Below are positions 1 to 10,703 of a stretch of DNA of 64,000 bases, in pieces. The notes below the pieces were generated by a model that saw only the letters and a program-made list of their open reading frames with translations, was not told where the DNA came from and made no database searches. The DNA comes from Cylindrobasidium torrendii FP15055 ss-10 (Eukaryota > Basidiomycota > Agaricomycetes > Agaricales > Physalacriaceae), in assembly GCA_000934385.1 (NCBI GenBank), contig KN880521.1:26579-90578 (forward strand). Reading direction: 5' to 3'. Both the position numbers and the translations under genes were made by a program. The number at the start of each line of letters is the position of its first letter. Positions within the stretch are counted from its first letter, which is position 1.

Positions 1-407
1 TATTTCTGACGCTTTCACTGACGCTCGTCGGCAACGGGTCATATCATGTGGCTTTGTCGCCACATACTACGGCCGAACATGTCCGTACGTCATATCTTTC
101 GATCTTCTTTAAATACGCTTGCCTTCCGACTTTCACTGCCATCGATTTCCCGCCGCCTTCAATAATGCCCGCCATATCAGACAGTCCGTCGTGCTGTAGC
201 TCACCGCTTGTGTACCGTGCTCAATGTTCGTTCAGTCTCAGACTCCAATAAGTTCCCTGGACACGCGCCAACGGGCTTACCGCCATCGCCTACGGCTGAG
301 AACCCAGGAGGGGTGCGTATATACACGGTTATCTGCGATGTACCCTAACACAGATCAGGTCTACCCGCACTCTGACCCAGACAAAGGCGCGTCTACCTGC
401 TCTGACT
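1..407. other. No supported gene at the window edge
   Basis: I see no splice-consistent coding frame here. It may hold the promoter or 5' leader of the small gene that starts at 408, or the end of a gene outside the window. Confidence 0.3.
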
Positions 408-734
408 ATGCTCCGTACTCCTAACCCGCCTGTAGCCTCGCCTCCTCCACCCATGACCCACAACAATTCGAGCACATACTTCGGCAACCCCTTCCTCATG
501 AACGAAGCGTTCTCGAAGCTGGACCATGCCCTCAGCGATGTCATCCATATTCTTGAAGACGAGGAACCAGCAAACAGCGAACAGAGTGACAATAGGATGC
601 TGAACCTTTTCAGCGACTGGCGCGACCAGCTCGACAGCATACGCACAGGAAAGAAGTCGTCTAGTAGCCGCAGTATAAGCCGCACACCTGCGCGCCGCAG
701 CCCGGAAAATGAGGGTGGTCTCTTCGTCGACTAG
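408..734 (+). CDS. Small hypothetical protein, 108 aa
   Basis: I do not recognise this protein. It is a single open frame from ATG 408 to TAG 734. The N-terminus is rich in Pro, Ser and Asn. A predicted helical, acidic middle (about residues 30-75, including LDHALSDVIHILEDEE) is followed by a Ser/Arg-rich basic tail (SSSSRSISRTPARRS). A second in-frame ATG at codon 16 is an alternative start. An AATAAA-like signal about 45 bases after the stop is compatible with a transcript end. There is no signal peptide, membrane segment or known domain. It could be the last exon of a longer gene or a chance frame, so confidence is moderate at best. Confidence 0.4.
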   Translation: MLRTPNPPVASPPPPMTHNNSSTYFGNPFLMNEAFSKLDHALSDVIHILEDEEPANSEQSDNRMLNLFSDWRDQLDSIRTGKKSSSSRSISRTPARRSPENEGGLFVD

Positions 735-1707
735 GGACCTGCTAGGGACACTGTCAATCAATTGTAATCATAATGTGTAATAAAACATGGGACTCGTGGA
801 AAAAATCCCTGGCTGGCTCATCCTCAATGATGTCCTCGTCTTTGTCTTCATTCGCAGGGGACGTTGGACAGTGGCAAATCACAGCGCGGGTATTTGCGCA
901 CGACTTTTGTCGGCAATATCATTGGAGGACTCAGGACCATTGTGTGTCCGCGGAAGTGATGTTTCGGCTTCCACCTTGGATGACGGTGGGGAAAGCATTG
1001 GAGGCGGGGAACATAGTTGTGAGTAGGATCGCAAAAGTAAACCGGTAATAATGGGGGACCAACGAGGCATAAGACTCAAAGCTCTGAACGGGGCGGGTTC
1101 AGGGTTCCCCACGTGGTTCGTGATGGCCGAGATAGGCGGGGATACGGGCCGAACGCAGCAGTTTAGCCTGCGTTTCGGCATTTCGCTTTCCAACTGTCAC
1201 CAAACCGTTCGGAGTGAGTTCTTTTCGCCAAAACCCTTTGAGGTATGCTTATATACTGAGTCAAAAGCGCGGGGTGTGCGTCGGCGAGCCATGCATGATC
1301 GAGACCTGGTTATGTAATGACGATCACAGACTCAAGTTTCAACAGTGCCCTTCACGTGCTTTTAGGGATGGTATACTTGACGGGAAATCAAGAGAAATGG
1401 CTCAGAAGTATGGCGATCAGTTTTAAAAGTATCTAGAGTTCAAATACGCAACATTATCTGTATGCTACATCTCAAACACGAAAGGCCCAGGTTAGGCGAA
1501 GCAGTTGATAAACTTCACCCTCGGAACAGTGCCAAAACCTCAAGATGTGGCTGACTCCTTTGAACGATATATTATCCTGGAACTGCATTCGCTTGTCTTT
1601 ATAGCAACTATTCGACCAAGGATTATCACAATCCAATACCGTTAATCAATTTCAGAATCCTCGTCGTCCGCTTGTCAATATTCAATAGCCACCATACAGG
1701 AACACAA
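735..1707. other. Intergenic, no supported gene
   Basis: Several short frames of 70-105 codons occur on both strands, but none has a convincing composition, splice structure or relative in the window. Confidence 0.4.
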
Positions 1708-2805
1708 TTATACTCTTCTTCTGTACATCGAAGTAGTGCTTCCGCACGATATTCCAAAACGTCCTCTCAGAGGCTTCATCACGAACTTGTGGCGCGTGCC
1801 CTTTTCCTCGTCTTCGCCCTCATTCTCGTCTTTGTCTCGGTCATTGCGATCATATCCGTCATCGTCATCTTCCACTCCATCTTCATTTTCGCTCGTATTC
1901 TCTAACTTATCCGCCGTATGATTGGTGGTCCGCACACAAACCCTTTTGACGAGCGCGTCCGGAAGCCGCCTCGGCGCATCTAATGCCCGACGTTTGGGAA
2001 GAGGCTGAGGGTGAAATGGTATCGTCCGTGGCGCTATTTACATCTGTCAGTCTCTCTTTCCACCATACCGCCATACATAAAACCCCATTGTGCTCAAAAT
2101 GAACAATCAGGGGTACTCACGTGGCATGGCATTGTTACTTCGCGTAGCAGCGTAAGTGCGTGGAGAGCGTCGTAGAAGGGTTGTTCCGATCAGTGGTAAC
2201 GTTAAACGAGTGATTTTGTCTGTCGAGGGTCAGTTAGCAGGCCGTTGAGTAACGAGTGGATTTTCGGGAGGGAGGGCAACTGTAAAAAATCGGTTTACCT
2301 TGCAGTGATGGTCCGGGAAAGAGCCCTCGTTTCAACTTAAGATTGCGTAAGAAGGAGAAGTAGATATCTTTGTGATGTTGAAGGTGTTTTGGGCAGGATC
2401 CGGCTGGTTGGATGCGGACACCTCGGTGCAGAAGGGTGTCGCGGGCCACCTAAACGCCATTTGGCGAACAATGTTCAGGATTGCTATGCTCCAATTAAAC
2501 AGTTAATGAGACAAACCTCTACGAGATTGAGAATCTAGCAGAAGATGTCAACACGTGTTACTCATTTGGGATGGTGGTGGTGGTGGTGGTGGTGGCCAAA
2601 ACTTACAAGCATAGGATCATCGATGTCCGTCGGAGCGGCACAGTAAATGAAGCAGTCGCGAAGCTCATCCAGAGTTTCTGTGAACGTGGTTGTTGAAGAT
2701 AAACGAGATGCCAAAGGTGCGTAGGCCTTGAAATCAGGGCGCTGGGCATCCGTCTGTCCAGGCGCCTTAGAGACATACAATCACACATTGGAGGTAGCTT
2801 ACCAT
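1708..2805 (-). CDS. Unknown-family protein, copy 1 (paralog of 17682-18465)
   Basis: I built a five-exon minus-strand gene: 2803-2805 (ATG only), 2607-2753, 2299-2449, 2121-2219 and 1708-2033. All junctions are GT/AG and all phases agree, giving 241 aa. The intron at 2220-2298 has a CTAACTGAC branch point. Function is unknown. A core of about 85 residues is shared with the gene at 17682: VARDTLLHRGVRIQ, then YFSFLRNLKLKRGLFP, then DKITRLTLPLIGTTLLRRS, against VARTTLLRVGVRIQ, YFALIRLLKQKQRLFP and DRLARLTLPLAATVLMRRS. The first half is predicted helical. The C-terminus adds about 100 residues with a strongly acidic stretch (EDGVEDDDDGYDRND) and a basic end that the paralog lacks. There is no signal peptide or membrane helix. 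The ATG exon is the weakest part of the model. Confidence 0.65.
2572..2595. repeat. (TGG)8 microsatellite in an intron
   Basis: Eight perfect TGG units (CCA on the gene strand) lie just inside the second intron of the 1708-2805 gene. If the intron were retained, they would encode a run of eight His. Confidence 0.95.
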
Positions 2806-3652
2806 GTCGACTGATACGAAATTGAAATGCAGAGAAAATAGGGATGGGAGAGGGAGATGGTGGGGTGAGGGCAGAGCCCAGACGTACTGAACGAGTACTA
2901 ATAGTGATCGTGATCATTGTGACCGGCATACGCCGGAATGAACATGTAGCGCCAGGTAGCGTCTGCCTGTGCCTCACATGTATGTATTGCTATGACTTGG
3001 AGGCGTCACGCTAGTCCCTCCTGAACAGTGAGAAGGGATGCATGGACCCCCCTTCTTTTATTCCAGACATCACGTTTCTATAGGTGAGGACGAGGGACGA
3101 GGGTTAGGTTGTTCCCGCTCGCGAATTGTGCGGCGTTGACAGTAGGAATAGTGGCGCGTTGCCGTGCGCGCAGCCTCCAGATCCACAGCATCCCAGAGTA
3201 CTCACCCAATTGTCCTTGGTGGCCTTTAGAATTTAACTTTCACACTCCCACGGCGAGGCGGACTGATTTGCAGCTTACGCATCGTCAGCTTGAAAAGTGG
3301 ACAATAGGCACTCAATATCAATTGTCATGCGTATATCTGATTTCCGGCCAGTAATCAAGGCAGAACACTGACAATGGGCATCGTGCCACTATTGATGTGT
3401 GTCCACGGAGGCAATGCGGTGAATACTCTTAAATTCGAAGACTTTATTGTAATATGGCAAGCCACTAGGTGCCACTGGGTGTAATGGTTCACGTTCAGCC
3501 CTTGTGTTGCCATATCAATGTGGAAGGGAGCAAGTACTACGGCTCTGGAATGGAGCTTTGACTTCGAAGGCGCGCGCGCGCAAAGAGAAATGTACATGCC
3601 ATAAAATGAACAGTAAACACCTGTTGCTACCTATGTAACAGCCTGAAGTATG
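2806..3652. other. Intergenic, no supported gene
   Basis: This is the promoter side of the 1708-2805 gene and the 3' side of ASF1. A pyrimidine-rich stretch on the minus strand just above 2805 looks like a 5' leader. I see nothing else that can be supported. Confidence 0.4.
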
Positions 3653-4454
3653 TCATGAAGAGGAAGGCGGTGGGCTTTTCGTTGCTGGCGCAGCCATGGG
3701 GGTGTCAGCATCAGCGCCATCGTCTTTCTCTTTCTCCTTCGCTGGTTCTTCTGACGCCTCTTCCCCGTCGTCTAGATCATCCGCAGATGGTACCGGAGCA
3801 GATGTCGCTGCACCTGCCGCTGTGACACTTTGAGCCACCGGCGTCGCGTCCCTACTCGGCCACATCCTGTTAGCCACCAAATGTATTTTGACTTGTGGCG
3901 ACGCACCATTTTATCTGGAATCGTGTGACTCTGGGCTTCAAGCTAATGTCGCGGACCAGGCGGTCAAACATGATCTTCCCTGGAGGGGTCTCCTTCATTT
4001 CCTCGTTGTCGTATTCTGTGTTCTGGTAGTAGCCCACGCGCACGAATTCTTGGTCGTTGTAGGAGCCAGTGAGGATGAGAGCAGAAATGCCGAGGACATC
4101 ATCGGTAGGAATTTTGATAGGATCTGGCGCTGATCCTTCGAACTCAAACGAGTTGACGCCTACAGGGACGGGCCCTACGAGGCAGTCGTCCAGCTCTTGG
4201 TCAAGGTCTTCGTTTCCGGGAGATGATACATAAATAAGTTTCCACTCGAGATCTAGCGCGTGTTAGACTGCCGAGCTAGAGAGGCGGAGGCGTACGCACC
4301 ATCTTTAAGTGGGGCAATGCACTCGAACGTGACGCGGAAACGATAAACGTCTGAAAACCGCGCTGGGTTGTTCAAAAATTCGACATTCTGAGAATAATGT
4401 GAACAGAGTAGAAAATAAGACGCGAAAACCTACGCGAATAGTCACGAGCGACAT
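3653..4454 (-). CDS. ASF1: Histone H3-H4 chaperone ASF1
   Basis: ASF1 binds the H3-H4 dimer in the nucleus and hands it to CAF-1 and HIR during nucleosome assembly. The gene has four exons. The first encodes MSLVTIR (4434-4454) and joins NVEFLNNPARFSDVYRF. The immunoglobulin-like core follows: FECIAPLKDDLEWKLIYVSS, DQELDDCLVGPVPVGVN, SFEFEGSAPDPIKIP, EFVRVGYYQNTEYD and KPRVTRFQIKW. VGPVPVGVN and VRVGYY are hallmarks of the family. A 43-nt intron (about 3868-3910) precedes the fungal-type tail, which is Ala/Pro-rich and acidic (DDLDDGEEASEEPAKEKEKD) and ends in PPPSSS. The tail is typical of yeast and basidiomycete ASF1 and variable in sequence. The gene is divergent from the RasGEF gene, with 342 bp between start codons. 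Confidence 0.93.
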
Positions 4455-4796
4455 GGTGGTAGCAGAACAAGTGCGTAGCGCGTGCAGAATCAAGTTGCGA
4501 TCGAGTGGTTACACGTGACGTCAATCTCTTTTGTTTTCGACAACCATCATCGCATCAGCCAAGTGGAGGTCCAGCGAGTTGGACGACTGTTACGATTAGC
4601 ACGACCGCGCGTACGCCTGTGGCGAGGGCTGCGACGACCAGCAAGTGTTCAGGAACGACTCCCGACGATTTCCTATCGACACTTGTTGTATAACGAAATT
4701 ATTTCACGGCTCCGAATCACCATAGACTGTTTATTAGCTTTCCCTGCTCTCTATCTGCTCATCTGGCCGACTTCGGACCCACTGTAACCATCTATA

Positions 4797-7700
4797 ATGA
4801 CCGCAAACCCGAGGCCTGTGCTGCCGCCTATCCCGCTGCTAAGCACCACCAATGCCGATCCGGTACCTACGACCCCAAGGAGCCCACCAGGGTCTATACA
4901 CCAATCCAGCCTGTCTCCACCGTCGTCCGAAGCACAGTCTCCGACGTCGTCCTCCGCAAGCAGCAGCGTCCTCCGGCTCCCGGTGCCGCGACCGAGCACC
5001 AACGGCTCCCAGGCATCGTTCACCTACAGCGATGCGAGTGAAGACATCGGACATCTCTCGGCAGAGATCGCGAGTGCAGATATATCCATTTCGAGTGCGT
5101 GTTCCACTGCCCATGTTGCCTAGTCATTAACAATGTGTAGAGGATGGCAGCTTTGTAGAAACGTCCTCTGGGCCTGCTGCACGCGAGCTTAAGCGCCGGT
5201 TTGATCAACACTTCGGCGTCAACAAGGACGTGCGCTCGCCATACGCAATTACCGCGTTCGTCAACCAGCATGGGAGGGAGATGTTCCGTGTTGGGTAGGT
5301 TTTACATCGCGTCCCCCGGCGTTCTCGGCGAGCTCATCATGCTACAGTCACCGCGATCAGTCTGCGCCTGCCGTCTCAGCCCCCGAGTCCGAGCCCTTCC
5401 CAATTTCGCGCAAATCATTGCCAGCACCATCTCGCGGATCCAAACGGCGGTCACGCATGAGTGGGATGAGCGTGCACGCGTTGCCCAGCCTGTTTAGGAA
5501 CGGCAGCTCGAGTTCGACCACTCCAAGCCAAAGCAGGAAGCTCCGCAAGACACGCTCCATTCCGGATCTCGGCAACCTTATACAGCCACCAGTGACCAGG
5601 ACACACTCACACAGTGTCACCTCTGGCGATGCGCCGCGGCTGCCTGAGCTTGACCCCGCGATCAATCCGACCACAGACAGCTTTGGAAACCTGATGGACT
5701 GGTCGTCGACCTACTCCCCCAACGACTCTATGCATAGCCTCAGTCTTGCGCCAACCTCATCCAACGCCAGTTTCTCGGACGATTATGATCCCCCGCGCCT
5801 GCCAGTGATTCTTACCCACCCTTTCGGCCGGGGTGTCTCCTTCCTGCCCCCGCGCCGTACTGGACTCGATGGCTTGCGGCAGCCTCGTCAGAGAATTCGG
5901 GAGATGCAAAGCTTTGAATCGAACATGACGGCTCGACAGACCGAGTCTCACAAGAAGACCTTCCATCCATTGTCACCTATACCCCGCGAGCAAGACACCG
6001 ACGATTGGGAGCCCGAGCGCCCGCCTTCTGCCATCCGTATACGACCCGCTGTGGAGGAGCCGCCTCCACCCTCGTCCTCCATCCCAGGCGGTATTATCGA
6101 CGGTGTCAGCGCCGAAACAGCCTTGTTCTCACACTTTACCTTCGAGAACTTCGATGTCATTCAGTTCTATCGTGGGGTACCAATTCTGGACAAGCTGTTA
6201 TCCGAAGAGGACGAAACTGAAGTAATACGGTTGTCTGCAAATTCCGAAAATGCAGCTGCCCCTCGCAACGACCCACGCTTCGTTTTGTGGGGCGAAGTCA
6301 ATTCTGACGCTGGCGATAATGTTTCTGTATCCCAGGAGAGCTTTTCCTCCGGCACACAGTCCATGCGACGCAAGAGCAAGCGTGCGAAAAGCCCTGAAGT
6401 TCCCCAACTGCGCATACCCCCAAGGACACAAAAGATCATCATCGCCGCGTCTATCGAGCGCTGGATCGCCCAACTGACGAGCGAGCTGAATTATGACGAG
6501 CTCCTGGATTTCTTCCTCACATATCGCACCTACATCGGATCCGTCGACCTCTGCCATCTCCTCATTTGTCGATTCCACTGGGCACTGCAGAAAACAAGTT
6601 CACCGCAGGACGACCTTGTCCGCCGGATTGTACGGCTGCGGACATTTGTTGCGTTCCGATACTGGCTGCTTACCTTCTTCACTGTGGATTTTCTGCCCAA
6701 TCGAGAGCTGCGCGTGCTCTTCGCTGGTTGGGTCAATATTCTCATACGCGACCCCATTCTGCAAAAGCATAGTGATGGCCTCGTGAGTGCCCAACTATCT
6801 TTCCAAACAACATACTCATCCATTATCCAGAACATAGTTCGCAAACTCAAGAAGGTCGCCGAGGACTGTAGGAGGGTGCACCTCAAAACACCGCAGGTCC
6901 CCAAGCCCAGGACATCTACTGTCCAGTCATCATCATCCCAGCCGCACATCCTCGGCGAGAAGTTCGCGGAGATGACAAGGCAGTTGAAGGGGGAGCCGGA
7001 TGATGAAGACGAACTCGACCTAGATTTCGTACCGGTCGACGAAGAAACAATGACGCCTTTGGGCAACCTCAACCTTGGCGGCGCCGTCCTCACACCTCCG
7101 TCTCAACCACCTTCCTCGTCTGTCACCCTTTTGCAACGACCTGACCATGTCCCTGGACCTCAGCTCGTACCCGGACCTGAGATCATGCAGCCGTTCGTGC
7201 AGACGTCCGCTACTTTACCTATTCATCACAATGCACTTTCGCGCGCACTAGTGAAGACCATTGGACGACTGGGTCGATGGAGACGTGTTCTCAACAACCG
7301 ACAGCCACTGCCTCCCAGCGGCGAAGGGGGTACCACGGACGTGTCTGCGTTCGACTTGGAGCTGTCGGTGTCAAGGGACTTGATCACTGTTCATGGAGGC
7401 GTTGAGCAATATCTGAAGATGCTTGACCCGCCGGATGCCCCTCTGCCAGCAGTAGCCGCACCCTCGCCTTCCACGGCATCTCCTCCATTTTCTGCCCAAG
7501 CACCGGAGACAATGGAACCTGGTAGCACTTCAGAGGCATCTGACGGAACGTCGACTTCGGCGGCCTCAGTCACAACAGACGACTCGCCGACTACAATACC
7601 TCCGCAATCAAGACGAGATTCCCTTTTATCACCACCGCGGTCGAGTACATCGTCAAATGCGCCCTCCATTGACAGCGACCGCATCTCGGCTCGGACGTCG

Positions 7701-9701
7701 TCGACGGATTCGTTTGGCGAAGTACTGTCTCCTGACAGAGCTTCAGCGCGCTTCGCTGGGTTCTCTGCGCCATATCAATTTGACATCGCGTCCATCGACG
7801 AGCTGGATCTTTCTGATTCGTCCTCTGGTAAAAGCGAGGGCGGACCTGATGGTGATGGGCCAGAGTTCCCGCCTGGGTTGCGGAAGGTGCCGAAGAAGTT
7901 ACCTTTGCGTCGGGATTTCGAGTTTGTGCGCCGGTCGGATACCGTATCGACTTTGGAAATGTCATCAAGGAGAGACTCGGTGGCGAGCACGGCGTCGTCT
8001 TCTGCGGCGAGCGAGACTGGGTCGATGACCCTCGGAGGTGTCATCCAGCAGTGGCAAATCAACGCACTGGTGGAGTCGCTGAGTGATGATGAGGAAAGGG
8101 GGGATGCAGATGACGCGCTAAGGAGGCTGGAAGGCCAGATCGGAAATGATAGGCAGCAGGAGAAGGCGTCCAAGGTGGATGGCTGGGTGAAAACGATTCA
8201 GAATCGTCTACATAATGGGGATTTTGATGAGGATGAGCCACCCTTGTACGAAGAGGATGATGAGGAGGAAGCAGATGAAGATGAGGAGGGTAGTGAGGTT
8301 CAGGAGGTGGCGACGCCTTCACAGGACTCGACACATGGTTTGAATCACGTAGAGGGCGACTCGCCACAAGCGCGTCCGGCGCCTGAGGACGCTGTGCCCA
8401 TGGAAATCCTGCAGAGCCGTATGCCCAGCGAGTCACCCAGTACACGGCGTGTACCTGCACCGACCCTGCCCAAGGCGCTGGAGACACCACGGATGCATCA
8501 GTCGTTCATTCTGGCGTATCCTTCCATCACTTATGCGCAAATCTTCACGATGATTGACAAGGACCTCTTCACGTCGATCAAATTCGAGGAGCTGATTTCG
8601 GAGGACTGGAAGGGGGAGGATGGCAAGGTTGACATTACCGACTGGCATGCGTATTTGAAGGATAGGGCGCGGTGGGCCGCGGAGAAGCGCTTCCCGGCAA
8701 AGACCAGTGCGCTTGGAGCATTGAGGGCCCGGTTCAATTTGACGGCCAGCTTTACGGTGTCGGAGATTGTGTTGACACACCCAAGTGCTCGGCATACCCT
8801 GGTCGGAAAGTTCATTCGGATTGCTTGGGTACGCTGCTTTATGTGCTTTCTGCTATCGACGATACTAATGATGTTACCCCATGTCTAGAAATGCTATAGC
8901 CTGAGCAACTTCCACACGCTTGTGGCGATCATGTCTGCGCTTGCAAGTCCAACTGTGGGAATGGCGATGGCTCGTTTCTGGGGCCGGTTGTCGAACTACG
9001 AGACACGGCTCTTGCGGGATCTCAAGATCTTCACATCGAAGGACGATAGCTTCAAGTTCATTCGAGCGGCAGTGGATGCCATTGTGGATGCGAAGCCGTT
9101 CGAGGGTGCGTCTGTTGCGGCCAACAACGGGGGAAGCTCTACTGCTGCATCAACTGCTCCGAGCACGTCGACTTCCACCAGTAGGCCTCCGACGACAGCT
9201 GGTCCATCGAGACCTTCAGGACCAAGGAAATCGGTCGACATTGGCGCTGCGCCTCCGAACCCGACTTGTATCCCGTTCATTGGGAGCTACCTTGCGCAGC
9301 TGACAGAGTTTTCAAACCTGCCTGACTTGATTGACCCGACGGCGCCGAACACGCCTGTGGCTGTTGACATGCGGACGCTGAACTACGAGCCTTTGGCGCA
9401 TCCTGAGGTGTTCGATACCTTGGAAGCACTTCCGGCGAATGTGCACATTGAGCCGTTGATCAATGTACACAAGCAGCGGTTGAGGGCGGGTGTTTTGAAG
9501 AGGCTGGTGGCGGGGCAGCATGTGGCGAGTCGGGTGAGGATGGAGTGTGAGAAGAGGCTTTTGCAGCAGGTTTTGAGGATGCGTGCGCTTACTGGGGAGA
9601 TGCGACAGAGGGCGTTGGGCATGTATGAGTTGACGAGTCCGGCTGGCGCGGGTGTGGTAGAGGGAGAGGGAGAGGTGGAGTGGCTGGGGCTCAGCGTGTA
9701 G
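4797..9701 (+). CDS. Lte1-like Ras guanine-nucleotide exchange factor
   Basis: A large GEF (about 1,590 aa) predicted to activate a Ras-family GTPase; the domain order resembles Lte1, which promotes mitotic exit in yeast. Exon 1 starts at ATG 4797 with a Ser/Pro-rich region. Introns lie at about 5095-5140 and 5295-5350, and a last one at about 8828-8888 splits the catalytic domain. A conserved N-terminal block (SPYAITAFVNQHGREMFRVG) spans exon 2. The RasGEF_N (REM) domain follows at about genomic 6430-6760: IIAASIERWIAQLTSELN, FFLTYRTYI and LRTFVAFRYWLLTFF. A long Ser/Pro-rich and acidic linker leads to the Cdc25-homology RasGEF domain near the C-terminus: FEELISEDWKG, RFNLTASFTVSEIVL, then across the intron KCYSLSNFHTLVAIMSALAS, then PCIPF-like and FIGSYLAQLTEFSNLPD. 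Acidic runs such as EEDDEEEADEDEEG are notable. Which GTPase it acts on cannot be read from the sequence. Confidence 0.88.
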
Positions 9702-10703
9702 TCCTATCCCTGGAGGGTTGGGCGTCGCGTCAAATGATCTTGGCGGATGGTGGACAGTTACGGAGGGTATACGTCAATGATGGGGCAGGGTTTGGCGTTG
9801 GCATGTTTTTTGGACCGTCAGGCAGTGAAAGTTGGAATTGCAGATGCTGTATGTTATCGAATGCGAATGTATGTACATAATACCACTTAGACTTTTCTTC
9901 CCGGCCGTGTGCCAGTCTAGGCTCGCTCCTCGACAGCATCGCGATGTTGTATTCCTGCTTTCACGGACGCAGCAGACTGTCGCAGAGATAGCTTATGAAG
10001 TCGGTTCTAGTCTTGCGATTGGCCACCAAGTTGTACTGTAGTGGCACTATTTCGTTTTGCGGGATGTATCTATCATTATGGTATGCTTTTGCTGCAGTCC
10101 AGCGGTCCATATAAGTGGCTCCAAGGGCACAGGTGAACTCGAGACCAATTCTTCAATACACGAAGCTTTCAAATCCAAGAAGCGGGCCTTTGAGCAATTT
10201 ATGAACACCACCGGTGGGTGCATGACGATTCAAGCGGTCAATGAGTACTCGCTAGCATAAGAAGGAGCGTCAGTAGTAATTATAGTACAAGTAGTATGCC
10301 CGCTCGGCGTCTTGCCTTATGAACCCTGCGGAGATAGCACGTTATCTTATCTTTTTCGATCATCCTGATCCGCCTTGCCTTATGCCAAAGTTTTTGCATC
10401 TTACCCTCGTCGTCCTTGCTCTCGAACTCGAGAGCACGAGAGCTTGACGTGGTTTTGGTATCGACAGAGATACTTCGTCTGTAAATTTTACAGTCCTACA
10501 AAGGATTCTCTTCGCTGTTGCTCAGCGAAGTGCTCAATAAAGCTTCCTCGAGGCAGAAGCTTCATAGACAAAGGCGGCTTTAGCAACCTTTCGAAGCTTC
10601 CTCGAGGCCGCGCTTATCACGCGTCGCGGGCGCTTGAGCTTCGCTCTTTAACCCAAATCACCAACAACCACTTCTCGAACCATTGTCACTTCCTTTCATC
10701 AAA
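9702..10703. other. Intergenic between RasGEF and helicase A
   Basis: No gene can be supported. The distal part holds a 15-bp direct repeat (see 10540-10608). The sequence just before 10704 is C/A-rich and looks like a 5' leader. Confidence 0.45.
10540..10608. repeat. 15-bp direct repeat AAGCTTCCTCGAGGC, two copies
   Basis: Perfect copies sit at 10540-10554 and 10594-10608, 54 bp apart, about 100-160 bp upstream of the helicase A start. Each contains CTCGAG, and each is flanked by further GAAGCTTC-type short palindromes. It may be promoter architecture or the trace of a small insertion. Confidence 0.8.

Noticed and set aside
1051..1317. 88-codon plus-strand frame
   Set aside because: No recognisable feature; overlapping frames on both strands are equally long.
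2572..2595. Poly-His stretch in a minus-strand frame
   Set aside because: It lies behind a GTAAGT donor and belongs to an intron.
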